Positions 10,801 through 18,382 of a stretch of DNA of 64,000 bases are shown here, in pieces; within the stretch, counting starts at the first letter, position 1; the number at the start of each line of letters is the position of its first letter. The position numbers and the translations under genes were made by a program. A model generated the notes under the pieces. That model did no database searches, was not told the origin of the DNA, and was given only the letters and a program-made list of their open reading frames with translations. The stretch comes from Scolanthus callimorphus (lineage: Eukaryota; Cnidaria; Anthozoa; Actiniaria; Edwardsiidae), in the NCBI GenBank assembly GCA_033964015.1, contig CM066912.1, positions 32,721,086-32,785,085 on the forward strand. The letters run 5' to 3'.

Positions 10801-13297
10801 AGAGACCGAGTGGTCAGAGTGTCGTCATCGTAAACCGATGAACCGAGTTCGAGTCCTCGCTCTGGCTATTCGATCATTCTTTGTAGACAGCCGACTTGGT
10901 TTGTCATAAATAATAATAATTCACTTTTTATTTTTCCAAAGATTCCTTAACACAGTATTTGCTCTTCAAAGGAGCCCTGCATCTTTATTACAATTACAGA
11001 AAAACTCTAAAAATCTAAAACCGATTCTTTAATTCTATTTAATATTAATAACGATCAGCAAGAAGAAAAATATAATAATAATGCATTGGAATTAAAATAT
11101 CTAGTTATAACTATTGCCAGTTAGACTGGAATTCACTTAACCTGTTAACCTAGTGGCCTGCTTGCAGACGTATTTTTCCCTCGTAAAAAAATACGAGAGA
11201 AAATTACGAGGGAAAATACGTCTTTTGGTACCTTATAGGGGTCAAAATCAACGAAGCGGCGCCATGTTTGGTACCTTTTAGGGGTAAATCGGAAGTTCCC
11301 GACGAGCACCACCGCCCCAAAATATGGGAGTCCCCGGGATGTGAAGTGTTCGGAATTCACATGGATCAAATCCGAACACTTCCCATTTTTCTACAATGGG
11401 GAATTCAAATTTTCCCATGGATTCTGCAGAAATTCCCCTGACGGTTCTTACCTTTTCTTAGCCTACTGCAGTCGACTGGAATTACGTCCCACTTGACCCC
11501 CACTTGACCCCCCCTCCCCTCCCTTGTTGAGATGTGGGAATGGTTTTTCGGGCGCCTTTAGCCCCAAGAACTCGCATAAAGGCTCCCAGCCTTGCTTTAC
11601 GTTGTAGATCAGCAACTGATCCGTAAGAACTGTCTTCATGACACGGGTCATTATGCATATGGACATGATGGCGATGGATCTGAGTTGCGTTAGGATTACA
11701 TGTCCCGAAAGCAGAATTAAAGGATGCTATGACACATTCTCGTACCCAGATCTCCCCAGCTCGTCTGTTCGCAGGGGAGGCTCTGGGGAGATCCATTTGA
11801 GGGCTGTCGCTGATTGGTTAATTTTAAGCGTTGGAGCATGCGCTGAAAGTTCTTTAATTCTCTCAGCGGCTCTGTATTAAATCTCGCGCATGCATCAGTG
11901 GTTGTCACCAGAGCCACCCCCGAGGAGACGAGCCGGGGGGCTCTGGGTTCCAGAATAGCTATGACAATACCTTTGATTTTCGCGAACGTAGGAGACGTAC
12001 AGGAAAAAACTCGATTTCTCCCTCCAAGAAGGTTTTCGGTCTCCTTGAGCTCAACAGCAGCATTTTTTGCCCACGATTCCTCATCTCGCGTCATGAGAAT
12101 CACCTTTACCTCTGGAAAGCTTCGAGGATTTCACCAAAGTAAAAATTTTCTGCCATTCGACACTCCATATAGCGATCACGCGTCTAAAGATGCGAATTTA
12201 AGTGATATACAAGTAAGCTAAAATTATATTGACTCATTCTCGAACCCAGAGCTCCCCGGCTCGTCACCTCGCGAGGGAGGCTCTGGTGACAGCCATTGAC
12301 GCATGCGCGAGATTTGATAGAGAGACCTTGAGAGAAACACCTTTCGGCGCATGCCCCAACGTTTAAAATCAGCCAATCAGCGAGGGCCCTCAAATGGATG
12401 TCCCCAGAGCCTCCCCTGCGAGCAGACGAGCCGGGGAGCTCTGGGTTCGAGAATGATATTGACTTAGAACGTTGCAAAATCCACCACAACTAACAGACAT
12501 TCGAGAAATAATGATCGTCTTTTTCACCATTGTTTAACGGTCGAGAACCTGGAAACAAGATCGAGACTCAAGAAACCACAGTAAACCCACATAATCACAA
12601 GAAAAACGACAGTTTTTTCATATATCCGTATTGGACGAGAAAGTGTAAATTACGATGCTCAGCTTCCTTTCCTCCTACGAATCTGAATTATTCCGCCATC
12701 TTGCCTTGATTACCCATCATTGGTGTATCTAGGATAGCGAGCTCTTCTATATAGGCGGGTTCTGCACGTGCATGGCGACCGTGCATGGCGGGTTCTGCAC
12801 GTGCGGGTTCTGCACGTGCATGGCGACCGTGCATGGCGGGTTCTGCACGTGCGGGTTCTGCACGTGCATGGCGACCGTGCATGGCATGGCGAACGTCTTA
12901 TGGGTGGGTTTTCACTGCACAAATCAATTGCATCTCTAGAAGTTTCATGCAGTGAAAACCCACCCATAAGACTAAGGAAGGACGGATTTTGGGCATGGGC
13001 ATTCATAATGTTTTTACTGTTCGTAAGGGGGGGGGGGGGGGGGGGGAGTAACAAAGTTGTCACCTACTTTTGTTGAATACACCATCCAAAAATAGAACAT
13101 TTGTGATTATTTGTGACTGAACATTAAGCGGCAGCATTGGAACACTCTCATCTCTTCACTCTTTGTTTTAGTGTTTCAGGCGGCTGAAGGAGCTGATTGT
13201 CGATTCATGGGATGCAGAACCGTACGCGAGACGGTCCGCGGCGACAATAGAAGAGGTTTTGAAGGAAGACAATCTCCAGTGGCTAGTCTCTCGTTAG
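1838..13297 (+). CDS. BMPR2: BMP type II receptor (BMPR2-like Ser/Thr kinase receptor), 9 exons, one frame break
   Basis: Single-pass plasma-membrane receptor kinase that binds BMP-type ligands and phosphorylates type I receptors. Exons 1838-1895, 2492-2932, 3767-3903, 4119-4320, 5109-5286, 6827-7017, 9005-9155, 10648-10784 and 13172-13297 join in phase to about 540 residues. Order seen: signal peptide, ten-cysteine ectodomain ending CCCVGNFCN, hydrophobic helix, glycine loop GRGRYAKV, VAVK lysine, HRDICANN catalytic loop, APE, DVYAMALVLWE, short C-terminus. Type II identity rests on NDGTC-like KVDGTC, QGEPVPAY and CSKRAL segments that match BMPR2 better than ActRII. The loss of Lys in HRDxK is known in BMPR2 and AMHR2, but DFG reads DFQ, and the third loop glycine is Ala. 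There is no long BMPR2-type tail. Exon 4 has one extra base near 4249-4251. Function is inferred from family; activity of the kinase is uncertain. Confidence 0.88.
1975..2488. repeat. Pyrimidine-rich CCCTCC/ATC low-complexity tract in intron 1
   Basis: Nearly half a kilobase of CCCTCC, CCATC and TGTCTGTC words on the plus strand. It runs directly into the acceptor of exon 2 and supplies an extremely long polypyrimidine tract. Open frames across it are compositional artefacts. Confidence 0.8.
2492..2932 (+). CDS. BMPR2: BMPR2-like exon 2: cysteine-rich ligand-binding ectodomain
   Basis: Ten cysteines in type II receptor spacing, including the KICCCVGNFCN finish. Acceptor CATCTGTCAG before 2492 supplies the two bases needed after exon 1. 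The donor is uncertain: after 2932 (TCA|GTAATC) or after 2908 (GTTG|GTACAC). Both keep phase and differ by 8 residues in the linker. Confidence 0.8.
3767..3903 (+). CDS. BMPR2: BMPR2-like exon 3: transmembrane helix
   Basis: Encodes a run of about 24 hydrophobic residues (LKFVLLAVLVPFIIMSG and onward) followed by basic YKRKAIK, the stop-transfer signal. Acceptor TTTAAAG, donor ATG|GTAAGT. No other part of the gene could span the membrane. Confidence 0.8.
3945..4050. repeat. Poly-C tract and 39-bp direct repeat in intron 3
   Basis: A run of about 20 C is followed by two adjacent copies of the phrase CCTCACCTTGAGTGGTCTGG with TGTCCCCATC. It is a minisatellite seed with no coding role. Confidence 0.6.
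4119..4320 (+). CDS. BMPR2: BMPR2-like exon 4: kinase N-lobe, contains a one-base frame break
   Basis: Encodes LSEFKLIGRGRYAKVLKG then VAVKVYAE, after which the frame hits TGA. Skipping one base at 4249-4251 restores FVEYWKSEKNLY, matching the alpha-C region of BMPR2. Exon length 202 is one more than the flanking phases (0 and 0) allow, which independently supports a single extra base (or two missing). Confidence 0.85.
4433..4665. mobile_element. MITE with about 30-bp terminal inverted repeats, intron 4
   Basis: GGCTAAACTAGGACGCGTGT at 4433 is mirrored by ACATGTGTCCTAGTTTAGCC ending at 4665, and the next ten bases inward also pair (AGCGCACAAC with GTTGCGCACT). A related CAGTTTAGCCACG half-site lies inside at about 4498. 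No open frame; a non-autonomous DNA element. Confidence 0.75.
5109..5286 (+). CDS. BMPR2: BMPR2-like exon 5: kinase hinge region
   Basis: Encodes YLLVTEYFPRGSLKNYL (hinge and alpha-D) and AGLAYLHCEL (alpha-E), closely matching the YLLVMEYYPNGSL and RGLAYLH segments of BMPR2. Acceptor CGTTAG; donor G|GTGGGC leaves phase 1, completed by GC in the next exon. Confidence 0.88.
5350..5560. repeat. (ATC)n/(CAACAA)n microsatellite in intron 5
   Basis: Imperfect CAT/ATC and CAA trinucleotide array. Its open frame (histidine-rich) is compositional. Confidence 0.8.
5670..6753. mobile_element. About 1.1-kb element with diverged terminal inverted repeats, intron 5
   Basis: The left end (CACTTGCGATTTTTG, then GCGCGAGTCGCGGCGATTTTTCTCGC) is mirrored at the right end by CTCGCGCGAGAAAAATCCGCCGCGACAAATGCAACAAAAATCGTAAG. 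The interior includes a dispersed block at 6255-6345 shared with 1110-1200. No transposase-like frame was recognised, so it is a non-autonomous or decayed DNA element. Confidence 0.65.
6827..7017 (+). CDS. BMPR2: BMPR2-like exon 6: catalytic loop and DFG region
   Basis: Encodes AHRDICANNILVKVDGTCALSD then FQF. Catalytic Asp and Asn of HRDxxxxN are kept; the usual Lys position is Cys. Codons 6907-6915 read Asp-Phe-Gln where kinases have Asp-Phe-Gly. Acceptor TTTCAG and donor GAG|GTACAG fit both neighbours in phase. Confidence 0.88.
7241..7311 (-). repeat. tRNA-derived (SINE-like) fragment
   Basis: On the minus strand a TAGCGTAGTGG A-box-like start, a GTAAC/GTTAC anticodon-like stem and a CAGGTTCGAACCCTG T-arm follow one another at tRNA spacing. 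No acceptor stem pairs across the ends and the anticodon loop is off-length, so a functional tRNA is unlikely. It is probably a SINE head or tRNA pseudogene. Confidence 0.45.
7570..7615. repeat. Poly-G tract next to CCGCCATCTTGG block
   Basis: A run of about 17 G follows GCCGCCATCTTGGATTTGTGAC. The same combination, reversed, occurs at 14785-14860 upstream of ELAC1, so this is probably part of a dispersed element. Confidence 0.5.
7900..8730. mobile_element. Nested palindromic element in intron 6
   Basis: Outer arms: CCATGGTAACGATGTCACGTGACTC with CCGCCATTTTGGAT near 7961-8005 is mirrored by ATCCAAGATGGCCGCCACCGAGTCACGTGATAACCGTTTCCATGG near 8677-8722. Inner arms: ACTACCGAAACAGGTAGAGC at 8061 is mirrored by GCTCTACCTGTTTCGGTAGT ending at 8424. 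No frame resembles a transposase. Confidence 0.65.
9005..9155 (+). CDS. BMPR2: BMPR2-like exon 7: activation segment end and alpha-F
   Basis: Encodes VAGTLRYKAPELLES and IDVYAMALVLWEITSRC, the APE and DxYAxGLxxWE signatures of type II receptors. Joined to exon 6 it gives TEVAGTLRY, matching SEVGTIRY of BMPR2. Donor CAAG|GTATAG leaves phase 1. Confidence 0.88.
9491..9845 (+). mobile_element. Palindromic dispersed element, inverted copy at 63405-63680
   Basis: A hairpin of about 150 bp (ACTTAATGACTGCTTCCGAG at 9491, mirrored by a GCAGTCATTAAGTGT end at 9643) is followed by a GCCCGCGCGGGC-containing module and a CACGTGACCATGATAGAACC tail. The same order is present in reverse at the far end of the window. 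No coding sequence. Confidence 0.75.
10156..10180. repeat. (CAATA)n microsatellite
   Basis: Five perfect AATAC pentamers in intron 7. Confidence 0.85.
10456..10491. repeat. 36-bp perfect hairpin
   Basis: ATTCAGTAACTGAATTAG followed by its near mirror CCAATTCAGTTACTGAAT. Each arm is itself palindromic (CAGTAACTG, CAGTTACTG). Confidence 0.7.
10648..10784 (+). CDS. BMPR2: BMPR2-like exon 8: kinase C-lobe
   Basis: With the last base of exon 7 it reads GEPVPAYQPPFEKELG and NKGVRPSFPS, matching GESVPEYQMAFQTEVG and the KKRP segment of type II receptors. Acceptor TTTCCCTCCTAG; donor GAA|GTAAGT, phase 0. Confidence 0.88.
10795..10868 (+). repeat. tRNA-derived (SINE-like) fragment in intron 8
   Basis: A GACCGAGTGGTCAGAGTGTC D-arm-like start, CATCG...CGATG stem and GAGTTCGAGTCCTC B-box follow at tRNA spacing. 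The anticodon loop is two bases short and the acceptor ends do not pair, so this is a degenerate tRNA or SINE head. Confidence 0.45.
11150..11460. repeat. GGTACC-TTTAGGGG interspersed repeat with hairpin
   Basis: A hairpin GACGTATTTTTCCCTCGTAA at 11167, mirrored by TTACGAGGGAAAATACGTC ending 11222, precedes repeated GGTACC(T)TTTAGGGGT words and a CCCGACGAGCA block. The inverted relative at 57725-57860 has the same parts in reverse. Confidence 0.65.
11736..11956. mobile_element. MITE family A, copy 1
   Basis: Begins ATTCTCGTACCCAGATCTCC and ends with the mirror image, GAGCC(G)GGGGGCTCTGGGTTCCAGAAT. The interior has TGGTTAATTTTAAGCGTTGG and GCATGC boxes shared by all family A copies at 12236, 13974, 14264, 18137, 18383, 58843 and 59715. 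Non-coding DNA element of about 220 bp. Confidence 0.8.
12236..12454. mobile_element. MITE family A, copy 2
   Basis: Same inverted termini (ATTCTCGAACCCAGAGCTCC; GAGCTCTGGGTTCGAGAAT) as copy 1, with the interior in opposite orientation (GCATGCGC before CCAATCAGCG). Confidence 0.8.
12540..12640. repeat. Dispersed repeat, diverged copy
   Basis: GAACCTGGAAACAAGATCGAGAC, ACCACAGTAAACCC and an AAACGACAGTTTTTTCAT end match the order of 1110-1200 and 6255-6345. Confidence 0.4.
12755..12890. repeat. 48-bp minisatellite, about 2.7 copies
   Basis: TGGCGACCGTGCATGGCG recurs at 12773, 12821 and 12869, spaced exactly 48 bp, alternating with CGGGTTCTGCACGTGC. Because 48 is a multiple of three, both strands stay open, but the frames are repeats of one peptide and not a recognised protein. 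Confidence 0.85.
12895..12972. repeat. Perfect inverted repeat (hairpin), arms about 25 bp
   Basis: GTCTTATGGGTGGGTTTTCA at 12895 is mirrored by TGAAAACCCACCCATAAGAC ending 12972, with a 25-base loop. It directly abuts the 48-bp minisatellite. Confidence 0.8.
13027..13047. repeat. Poly-G tract
   Basis: About 20 consecutive G in the last intron of the receptor gene, about 125 bp upstream of the final exon. Confidence 0.9.
13172..13297 (+). CDS. BMPR2: BMPR2-like exon 9: kinase end and stop
   Basis: Encodes CFRRLKELIVDSWDAEPYARRSAATIEE, matching the LKETIEDCWDQDAEARLTA segment of the BMPR2 C-lobe, then stops at 13295-13297. Acceptor TTTGTTTTAG; phase 0. The receptor thus ends about 13 residues after the kinase fold, unlike vertebrate BMPR2 with its long tail. 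Confidence 0.85.
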   Translation, partial: CFRRLKELIVDSWDAEPYARRSAATIEEVLKEDNLQWLVSR

Positions 13298-13640
13298 CGG
13301 GCGAAGGCTAAAAAATAGAGCTATCAACTGTTGTTGTTGCCATTTCACTCGTATAGTGGTGTGTGGTGTAAAGCTAAACTTCAAGACGTTCGTGCGCGAA
13401 AAAAAATGGACTAAAGTGTTAGCTGTTCATATGTTTAGATTTCCTAGTTTGTGTAGCAAGTTCCTCAAGGAAGGAGAGGTTTGCTACGTTGTTGAAGAAA
13501 CAGAGTTTGTCGACTCTCTGCACCTCTCCGCGAGGGGCATCCACTCGAGGTCAGACGATTGTTAGTTCCTCGTTCGCGAGTGCTGTAATCCCCGCACACA
13601 AAAAGTGCGACCTTACGTACGATTTTGTCACCCTCCGATG

Positions 13641-13765
13641 AAGGCCCATCACCAACCGAGAACTTTTGCGGACTCTTAGCCAATCAGAGCACCCGCAAAA
13701 CAATGGATCAATTTGAAAACACAAGAAAACGGGGCGCAAAGGCTCTTGGTTGGTGATGGGCCTTT
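13641..13765. mobile_element. MITE family B, copy 1
   Basis: AAGGCCCATCACCAACCGAG at the left is mirrored by TTGGTTGGTGATGGGCCTT at the right; the interior carries AGCCAATCAGAGCA and AAAACAATGGATCA, shared with copies at 16281 and 38664. Confidence 0.75.
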
Positions 13766-13973
13766 CTGAACTGCTACGGGTCAATAACCTAGCCTCGTCC
13801 CAGGCTACTCGGCGTTCCTGTCACGCTTTTCCTGTCATTGGCTTTATGGGGACGACAATAACCCCACGAGGTTTTAGTATCACCCGACTAGTTGGAAAAT
13901 AAAACATCGGCAAAACGAGAAGCAAGCTGTTTCATCGTGTGGCGATGGTGTGGCGCAGCAAGCTGTTTCATCG

Positions 13974-14193
13974 CTTTCTCGTACCCAGAGCTCCCAAGCT
14001 CGTCTTCTCGCAGGGGAGGCTCTGGGGACATCCATTTGAGGGCCGTCGCTGATTGGTTGATTTTGAGCGTTGGAGCATGCGCTGAAAGGTCCTTCTCTCA
14101 GCGGCTCTCTATTAAATCTCGCGCATGCGTCAGTGGCTGTCACCAGAGCCTCCCCCGCGAGGAGACGAGCCGGGGAGCTCTGGGTAAGAGAAT
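13974..14193. mobile_element. MITE family A, copy 3
   Basis: CTCGTACCCAGAGCTCC start and GGGGAGCTCTGGGTAAGAGAAT end, interior in the orientation of copy 1. A partial duplicate of its interior (CTCGCGCATGCGTCAATGG) follows at 14217. Confidence 0.8.
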
Positions 14194-14263
14194 GGTTTCA
14201 TCGGCTCTGTATCAGATCTCGCGCATGCGTCAATGGCATTTCTTCAACGTTTCTGTAACACCC

Positions 14264-14338
14264 ATTCTCAAACCCATAGCTCCCGGCTCGTCGATCTGGT
14301 GACACCATTTGAGGGCTTTCGCTGATTGGCTAATTTGC
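14264..14338. mobile_element. MITE family A, truncated copy 4
   Basis: Left terminus ATTCTCAAACCCATAGCTCC and the CGCTGATTGGCTAATTT box remain; the right end is missing. Confidence 0.65.
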
Positions 14339-14842
14339 CCCTGAGTGTATCATATGTAGTCATTGCTTTCAAGTCTGGAAGCAGCGAGCTGGCGTTCCCT
14401 TGCGTACCAAAATCTAATAAATATTTATGAAATCTAGATTCTAAAAATTTCTCATGACTCGCACAATAGCCTGATCGTCGGATCTCCATCCCCTGCCGCA
14501 CGAGCCCGGCTCTCATATCATGTGGTCATTTGACAAGTTCTATTGGATAATTTCTTTTGGGAGGCCGTGCGCAAAAGGGGGGAGGGATAAGTGGAAAATT
14601 CTGTGGAATTTGCCCTGTGGGCTCCTGCCCGACTACAATAAAGGACCGTGGGGAACTGATCATGATATTCGTAAGATTTGATGCAAAAAATGCTATAAGC
14701 ATTATGTAGGACAAACATGCCTTGTCAGGGCCTTGTCCATTTTTAGAAGCCACAAATACACCAAAAATACACTCCTTTTCTTCCTCCCCCCTCCCCCCCC
14801 CCCCTCGCTTTGTCACTCGCTCCAGGCATTTCCGGCGCGCGT

Positions 14843-14856
14843 CCAAGATGGCGGCC
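14843..14856 (+). promoter_or_regulatory. YY1-like AAGATGGCGGCC element upstream of ELAC1
   Basis: CCAAGATGGCGGCC is the animal YY1-type initiator-proximal motif, about 90 bp before the ELAC1 start codon, where it is typical for housekeeping genes. The ATG in the motif opens a short frame whose stop TGA overlaps the ELAC1 ATG (ATGA at 14943-14946). A similar CCGCCATCTTGG block occurs in repeats elsewhere, so the element may be repeat-derived. Confidence 0.5.
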
Positions 14857-14942
14857 ACACAACCGAACACTAGAACGCTGTTGAAGGCGACGAGGAAAAC
14901 TTTCATTTGTGACTATAAATTTGAGGATATTTTAACTCGGAA

Positions 14943-15314
14943 ATGAAATCCACTTTCTAGGGACAGGATCATGTAACCCCGCTCCACACAGAGGGGCAAG
15001 CTGCACTGTTTTACGGTACAACAAGATCTGCTGGATGTTTGACTGCGGCGAGGGAACTCAAACACAACTGATGAAAAGCCAACTTAAACCTGGGCGAATC
15101 AACAAAATCTTTATAACACATCTACACGGGGATCACTTATTCGGATTGCCTGGATTGTTATGTACTTTGGGACAGAACGTTTCTGACGAGAAAAAGCATA
15201 TTGATATTTTTGGGCCAGTTGGATTGAGAGAGTATGTGAGAACTTGTCTTGGATTGTCACAGTCGTTGTTAGGGTATTCATATGCAGTTCATGAAATAGA
15301 TATATTTGTAGCAG
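14943..15314 (+). CDS. ELAC1: ELAC1 exon 1
   Basis: Carries the active-site THLHGDH motif and substrate-domain start. Frame is clean from 14946 to the donor GCAG|GTAAGG, but does not connect to the ATG at 14943 without one inserted base. Confidence 0.88.
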
Positions 15315-17707
15315 GTAAGGTAATACTTTAGCTTTATTGTGGTGCAGAATGAACTGTTAAAGCAGAGAAAATTTGATAATGTGCCTGTACAGTCCACATC
15401 CCACAGGGAGGGAGAGCCAAACATTTACTATATATCCCCCCCCCCCACACACACACACATTTTGCATTGTGTAATTTCCAGAGAATGTTCCTCCCCCAAA
15501 TCACAGAGAGAATTATAAATCCCACACGTACTATCTCAAATCCTGCAATCTGATTGGCTCTGCTATTCACTATCTGTCATGTAATAGATGGTGATGAGCA
15601 AAAATGCTAGCGTAAAACCCCGGGGGGTTCTCCCATGTAAGAGTGATAGGGGTGCTCGTCAGGACGTCGGAAAATATACCCTAAAAATACCAGGGCATAA
15701 AAAATCCACCCCCTAAAAAATACCTTATAAAACAAAATGACCCCTAAAAAATACCAACAATAAACCTTTTTTGTTTTTGTTTATTGTTTCTTATCTCAAA
15801 ACAGGCTTATTTTAGAGCTATAAATGAATAAAGAAGGAAAGAAAACGTTTTGCTTGGTTTGTGACGCCCTTTCATTCATTTGCGTACCCCTAAAAAATAC
15901 CATTATTAGTGAAAGCCACAATGTTTCTCCGATACCCCCTAAAAATACCCGAGAGTCGATTTTCACCCCTAAAAAATACAAGGAGCACCCCTATCAGGTC
16001 GACGTGAAGAACCCCCCCCCCCTCCCCCCCGGGCATAAAACATTCTTAAACCATTAAAATAAATATGTTTTGTAATAGACTACTTCTTGTTTTCTATAAG
16101 TCAAATATTCAACTATTCATTAACTATGTTTTGACTCATAGAAATCTCAAACATGTAGTCTAATTGTTAAATAGACTATTCAGATAGAATTATATACAAC
16201 TGTATAAGTGCAAAGTACTAAAGAAAGCATATGCATGTTTTTGATTACTTATATTTTTCCCTGCAAATTCCAGGAGGTTTAAAGGCCCATAAGTACCCAA
16301 GACGCATTGCAGGCACACAAGAATAAAACGCAGTTGAAAATTTGATGCAAATTTTCAGTTTGAACTTGTGAAGAACAATAGGAACCCCTTTGAGACCTAC
16401 AGTATTAGCCAATCACAGCTGTTGAATAACAATAGATCCAATGAAAACAAATTGCAAAGGTTCCCAGTTGACTATGGGCCTTTAATTTCCTGAATTAAAA
16501 ATTATTTGCAATCAGGTTGCTTATTATTTGCAAGATTTACATTTTGCCTAATTTTGCTAATTGGAGACAAATTCTATCTTTTAAGATCCATCAGACATAA
16601 CATGTACCTCAAAGGAAAGCAAGTCTGCTGACTCGAGCAATAATTCATTATTACACCCTAACGAAGTACAAGGAACAGCAATACGCAATAATAATGGCAC
16701 TTGGCTAATCTGCCAAGAGGGTGATCTAACTGTTTATGCAGCTCCTTTAAGGCATCGCATAACTTGCTATGGATTTGTGATTCAAGAAAAGGATCAAGTG
16801 GGCAAACTTGATGCAGCATTACTGAAAACCAAAGGTATCCCACCAGGGCCTTTGTATGCAAAAATAAAGCTGGGTGAAACAATCACTGCCCCTGATGGCA
16901 GTACCATTAACCCAGAGGATGTGACTGGGCCAAGTAGGCCTGGACGTAAGGTAGTGATTCTCGGAGACACATGTGATTCATCTGCGATAGTTGATTTGGC
17001 TTGCAATGCTGATTGTATCGTTCATGAAGCAACACATGAGGATGAGATGAGAGAGATGTCTATTGAACGTGGACATTCTACCCCAGGTAAGATGAAATAT
17101 TAGAAGAAAAAAAACCATCAAATCTGCATCTGGCTTGAAATTGTGACTGGCAGATTTGGTATAACACCAAAGGTTTTTCACTTAGTTGTAATAGCCATAA
17201 TTTTGCCAAAGGGGGCCCAGAGTGGTTATAGGCAGGCTTTTCTGTTGCTATTTGCTTTCCCGAGTCCCTCTGGTATTCCTGTCTAATCATCATCATCATC
17301 ATCATACAACTATATAATATATCTATCATTCCCATACAATCACTATCATGCCTAATTATCATGCCTTTTAATATGGGTTTACGCGGAACTTTTATCTATA
17401 AGTTTATGGCACCCAGGCAGGTGTTGCACCTGACAAAGTTAGAAACAAAAGTATTCAACCTATAAAATGTTTCGTCACCTTGATTTTAGAAATGGCTGGC
17501 ACGTTTGCAAGGAGAATCCAAGCAAGGCAGCTTATACTGACGCACTTCAGTCAACGCTACAAAAACACCTCGTGTGAAGACAGCGTGGACTCATCAAACG
17601 CCGAAACGATAACAAAACTTGTTGATCAGGCTAAGCAAGCTTTTTTAAGTGACAACGTAATCGGAGCAGAAGATCTGACTCATATTTCCATACCTGTGAA
17701 ACGGTAG
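14943..17707 (+). CDS. ELAC1: Zinc phosphodiesterase ELAC1 (short-form tRNase Z), 3 exons, one base missing at the start
   Basis: Metallo-beta-lactamase-fold endonuclease that trims 3' trailers or repairs tRNA 3' ends. Exons 14943-15314, 16595-17086 and 17490-17707 join in phase to about 360 residues, the length of human ELAC1. Visible signatures in order: FLGTGS and PHRGAS at the N-terminus, [16 protein letters not shown], zinc motif [70 protein letters not shown] and terminal ISIPVK. All expected metal ligands are present. ATG 14943 is followed by AAATCCAC where the conserved frame needs one more base to give M-E-I-H-F-L-G-T-G. An alternative is an unseen upstream exon spliced to the CTAG at 14957-14960, but the EIHFLG match makes a lost base likelier. 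Independent locus; YY1-like promoter motif upstream. Confidence 0.92.
15605..16030. repeat. CCCTAAAAAATACC interspersed repeat
   Basis: The word CCCCTAAAAAATACC, or a one-base variant, recurs at least seven times at irregular 20-60 bp steps, framed by a GGGGTGCTCGTC left block and a terminal poly-C. Inverted relatives lie at 57725-58045 and 59225-59610. Confidence 0.75.
16281..16483. mobile_element. MITE family B, copy 2
   Basis: AAAGGCCCATAAGTACCCAA mirrored by CAGTTGACTATGGGCCTTT; interior AGCCAATCACAGC and AACAATAGATCCA as in the other copies. Confidence 0.65.
16595..17086 (+). CDS. ELAC1: ELAC1 exon 2
   Basis: Encodes the substrate-contacting middle and [29 protein letters not shown] and HEATHEDEM to GHSTP. 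Acceptor CCATCAG before 16595, donor CCAG|GTAAGA; both phase 1. Confidence 0.9.
17490..17707 (+). CDS. ELAC1: ELAC1 exon 3
   Basis: Encodes [25 protein letters not shown] and the terminal HISIPVKR, stop at 17705-17707. Acceptor TGATTTTAG, phase fits exon 2. Confidence 0.9.
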
Positions 17708-18136
17708 TATATGGGGAAATATACTTAAAAATTAACTTTTAAAATAATTATACAAACAAACTGGATTTTCTGGATTGGAACAGGGAGGGGGGATTTAGTT
17801 TAAGGAGCACGTGCCCATAATGCAGAGGTCGCTTTTTTCTCAGCCCAGCGAATACAATGAGGCCTCTGTTAGTAGGAAAATCTAATAATTCTGATACTAT
17901 GCATCCCAGTTGACCGCAGCAACCCTCGCTTTTTCGGCCCACCGGTGGCTGCTTCAAATCGATCGCGCAGTCTTTTTTATGTACCGCATGATGCGTTGTT
18001 TATTTACCACGTGATCAGTACTTTTGGGCATTAGCCTGAGAGCAACAAAACAAACCACCCAAAATACCGATCACGTGGTACAGAAAAAAGGGCATCACGT
18101 GGTACATAAAAAGCGATCACGCGACCAATTTGAAGC

Positions 18137-18356
18137 ATTCTCGAACCCAGAGCTCCCCCGGCTCGTCACCTCGCGGGGGAGGCTCTGGTGACAACCACTG
18201 ACGCATGCGCAAGATTTGATACAGAGCCGCTGAGAGAAAGGGCTTCCTGCGCATGCTCCAACGCCCAAAATCAGCCAATCAGCGAAGGCCCTCAAATGGC
18301 TGTCACCAGAGCCTCCCCTGTGAGGCGACGAGCCGGGGAGCTCTGGGTACGAGAAT
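18137..18356. mobile_element. MITE family A, copy 5
   Basis: ATTCTCGAACCCAGAGCTCC to GGGGAGCTCTGGGTACGAGAAT, 220 bp, interior in the copy 2 orientation. Confidence 0.8.
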
Positions 18357-18382
18357 GACTTTGAAGCAGCCGCCGGCGGACC

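Larger units (their letters stand above)
13298..14942. other. Intergenic region between BMPR2-like and ELAC1 genes
   Basis: Holds the probable receptor 3' UTR, a family B MITE (13641-13765), family A MITE copies (13974-14193, 14264-14338), a poly-C tract near 14790 and the ELAC1 promoter. No gene is seen. Confidence 0.5.
15315..16594. other. ELAC1: ELAC1 intron 1 with two repeats
   Basis: Holds a C-tract with (CA)n near 15437-15465, a CCTAAAAAATACC-type element (15605-16030) and family B MITE copy 2 (16281-16483). No exon is seen. Confidence 0.6.

Noticed and set aside
12755..12890. CRISPR-like array
   Set aside because: Units are contiguous without unique spacers and the genome is eukaryotic.
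12688..13076. Alanine/arginine-rich frames on both strands
   Set aside because: Translation of the 48-bp minisatellite and hairpin.
14518..14906. Minus-strand frame of 126 codons overlapping the ELAC1 promoter
   Set aside because: No domain, low-complexity glycine stretch from the poly-C tract, and on the strand opposite to a clear gene start.
14957..14961. CTAG at 14957-14960 as the acceptor of ELAC1 exon 1
   Set aside because: Would need an unseen upstream exon, while the unspliced sequence upstream already encodes the conserved E-I-H-F-L-G, so a missing base after ATG 14943 is the simpler reading. Not fully excluded.
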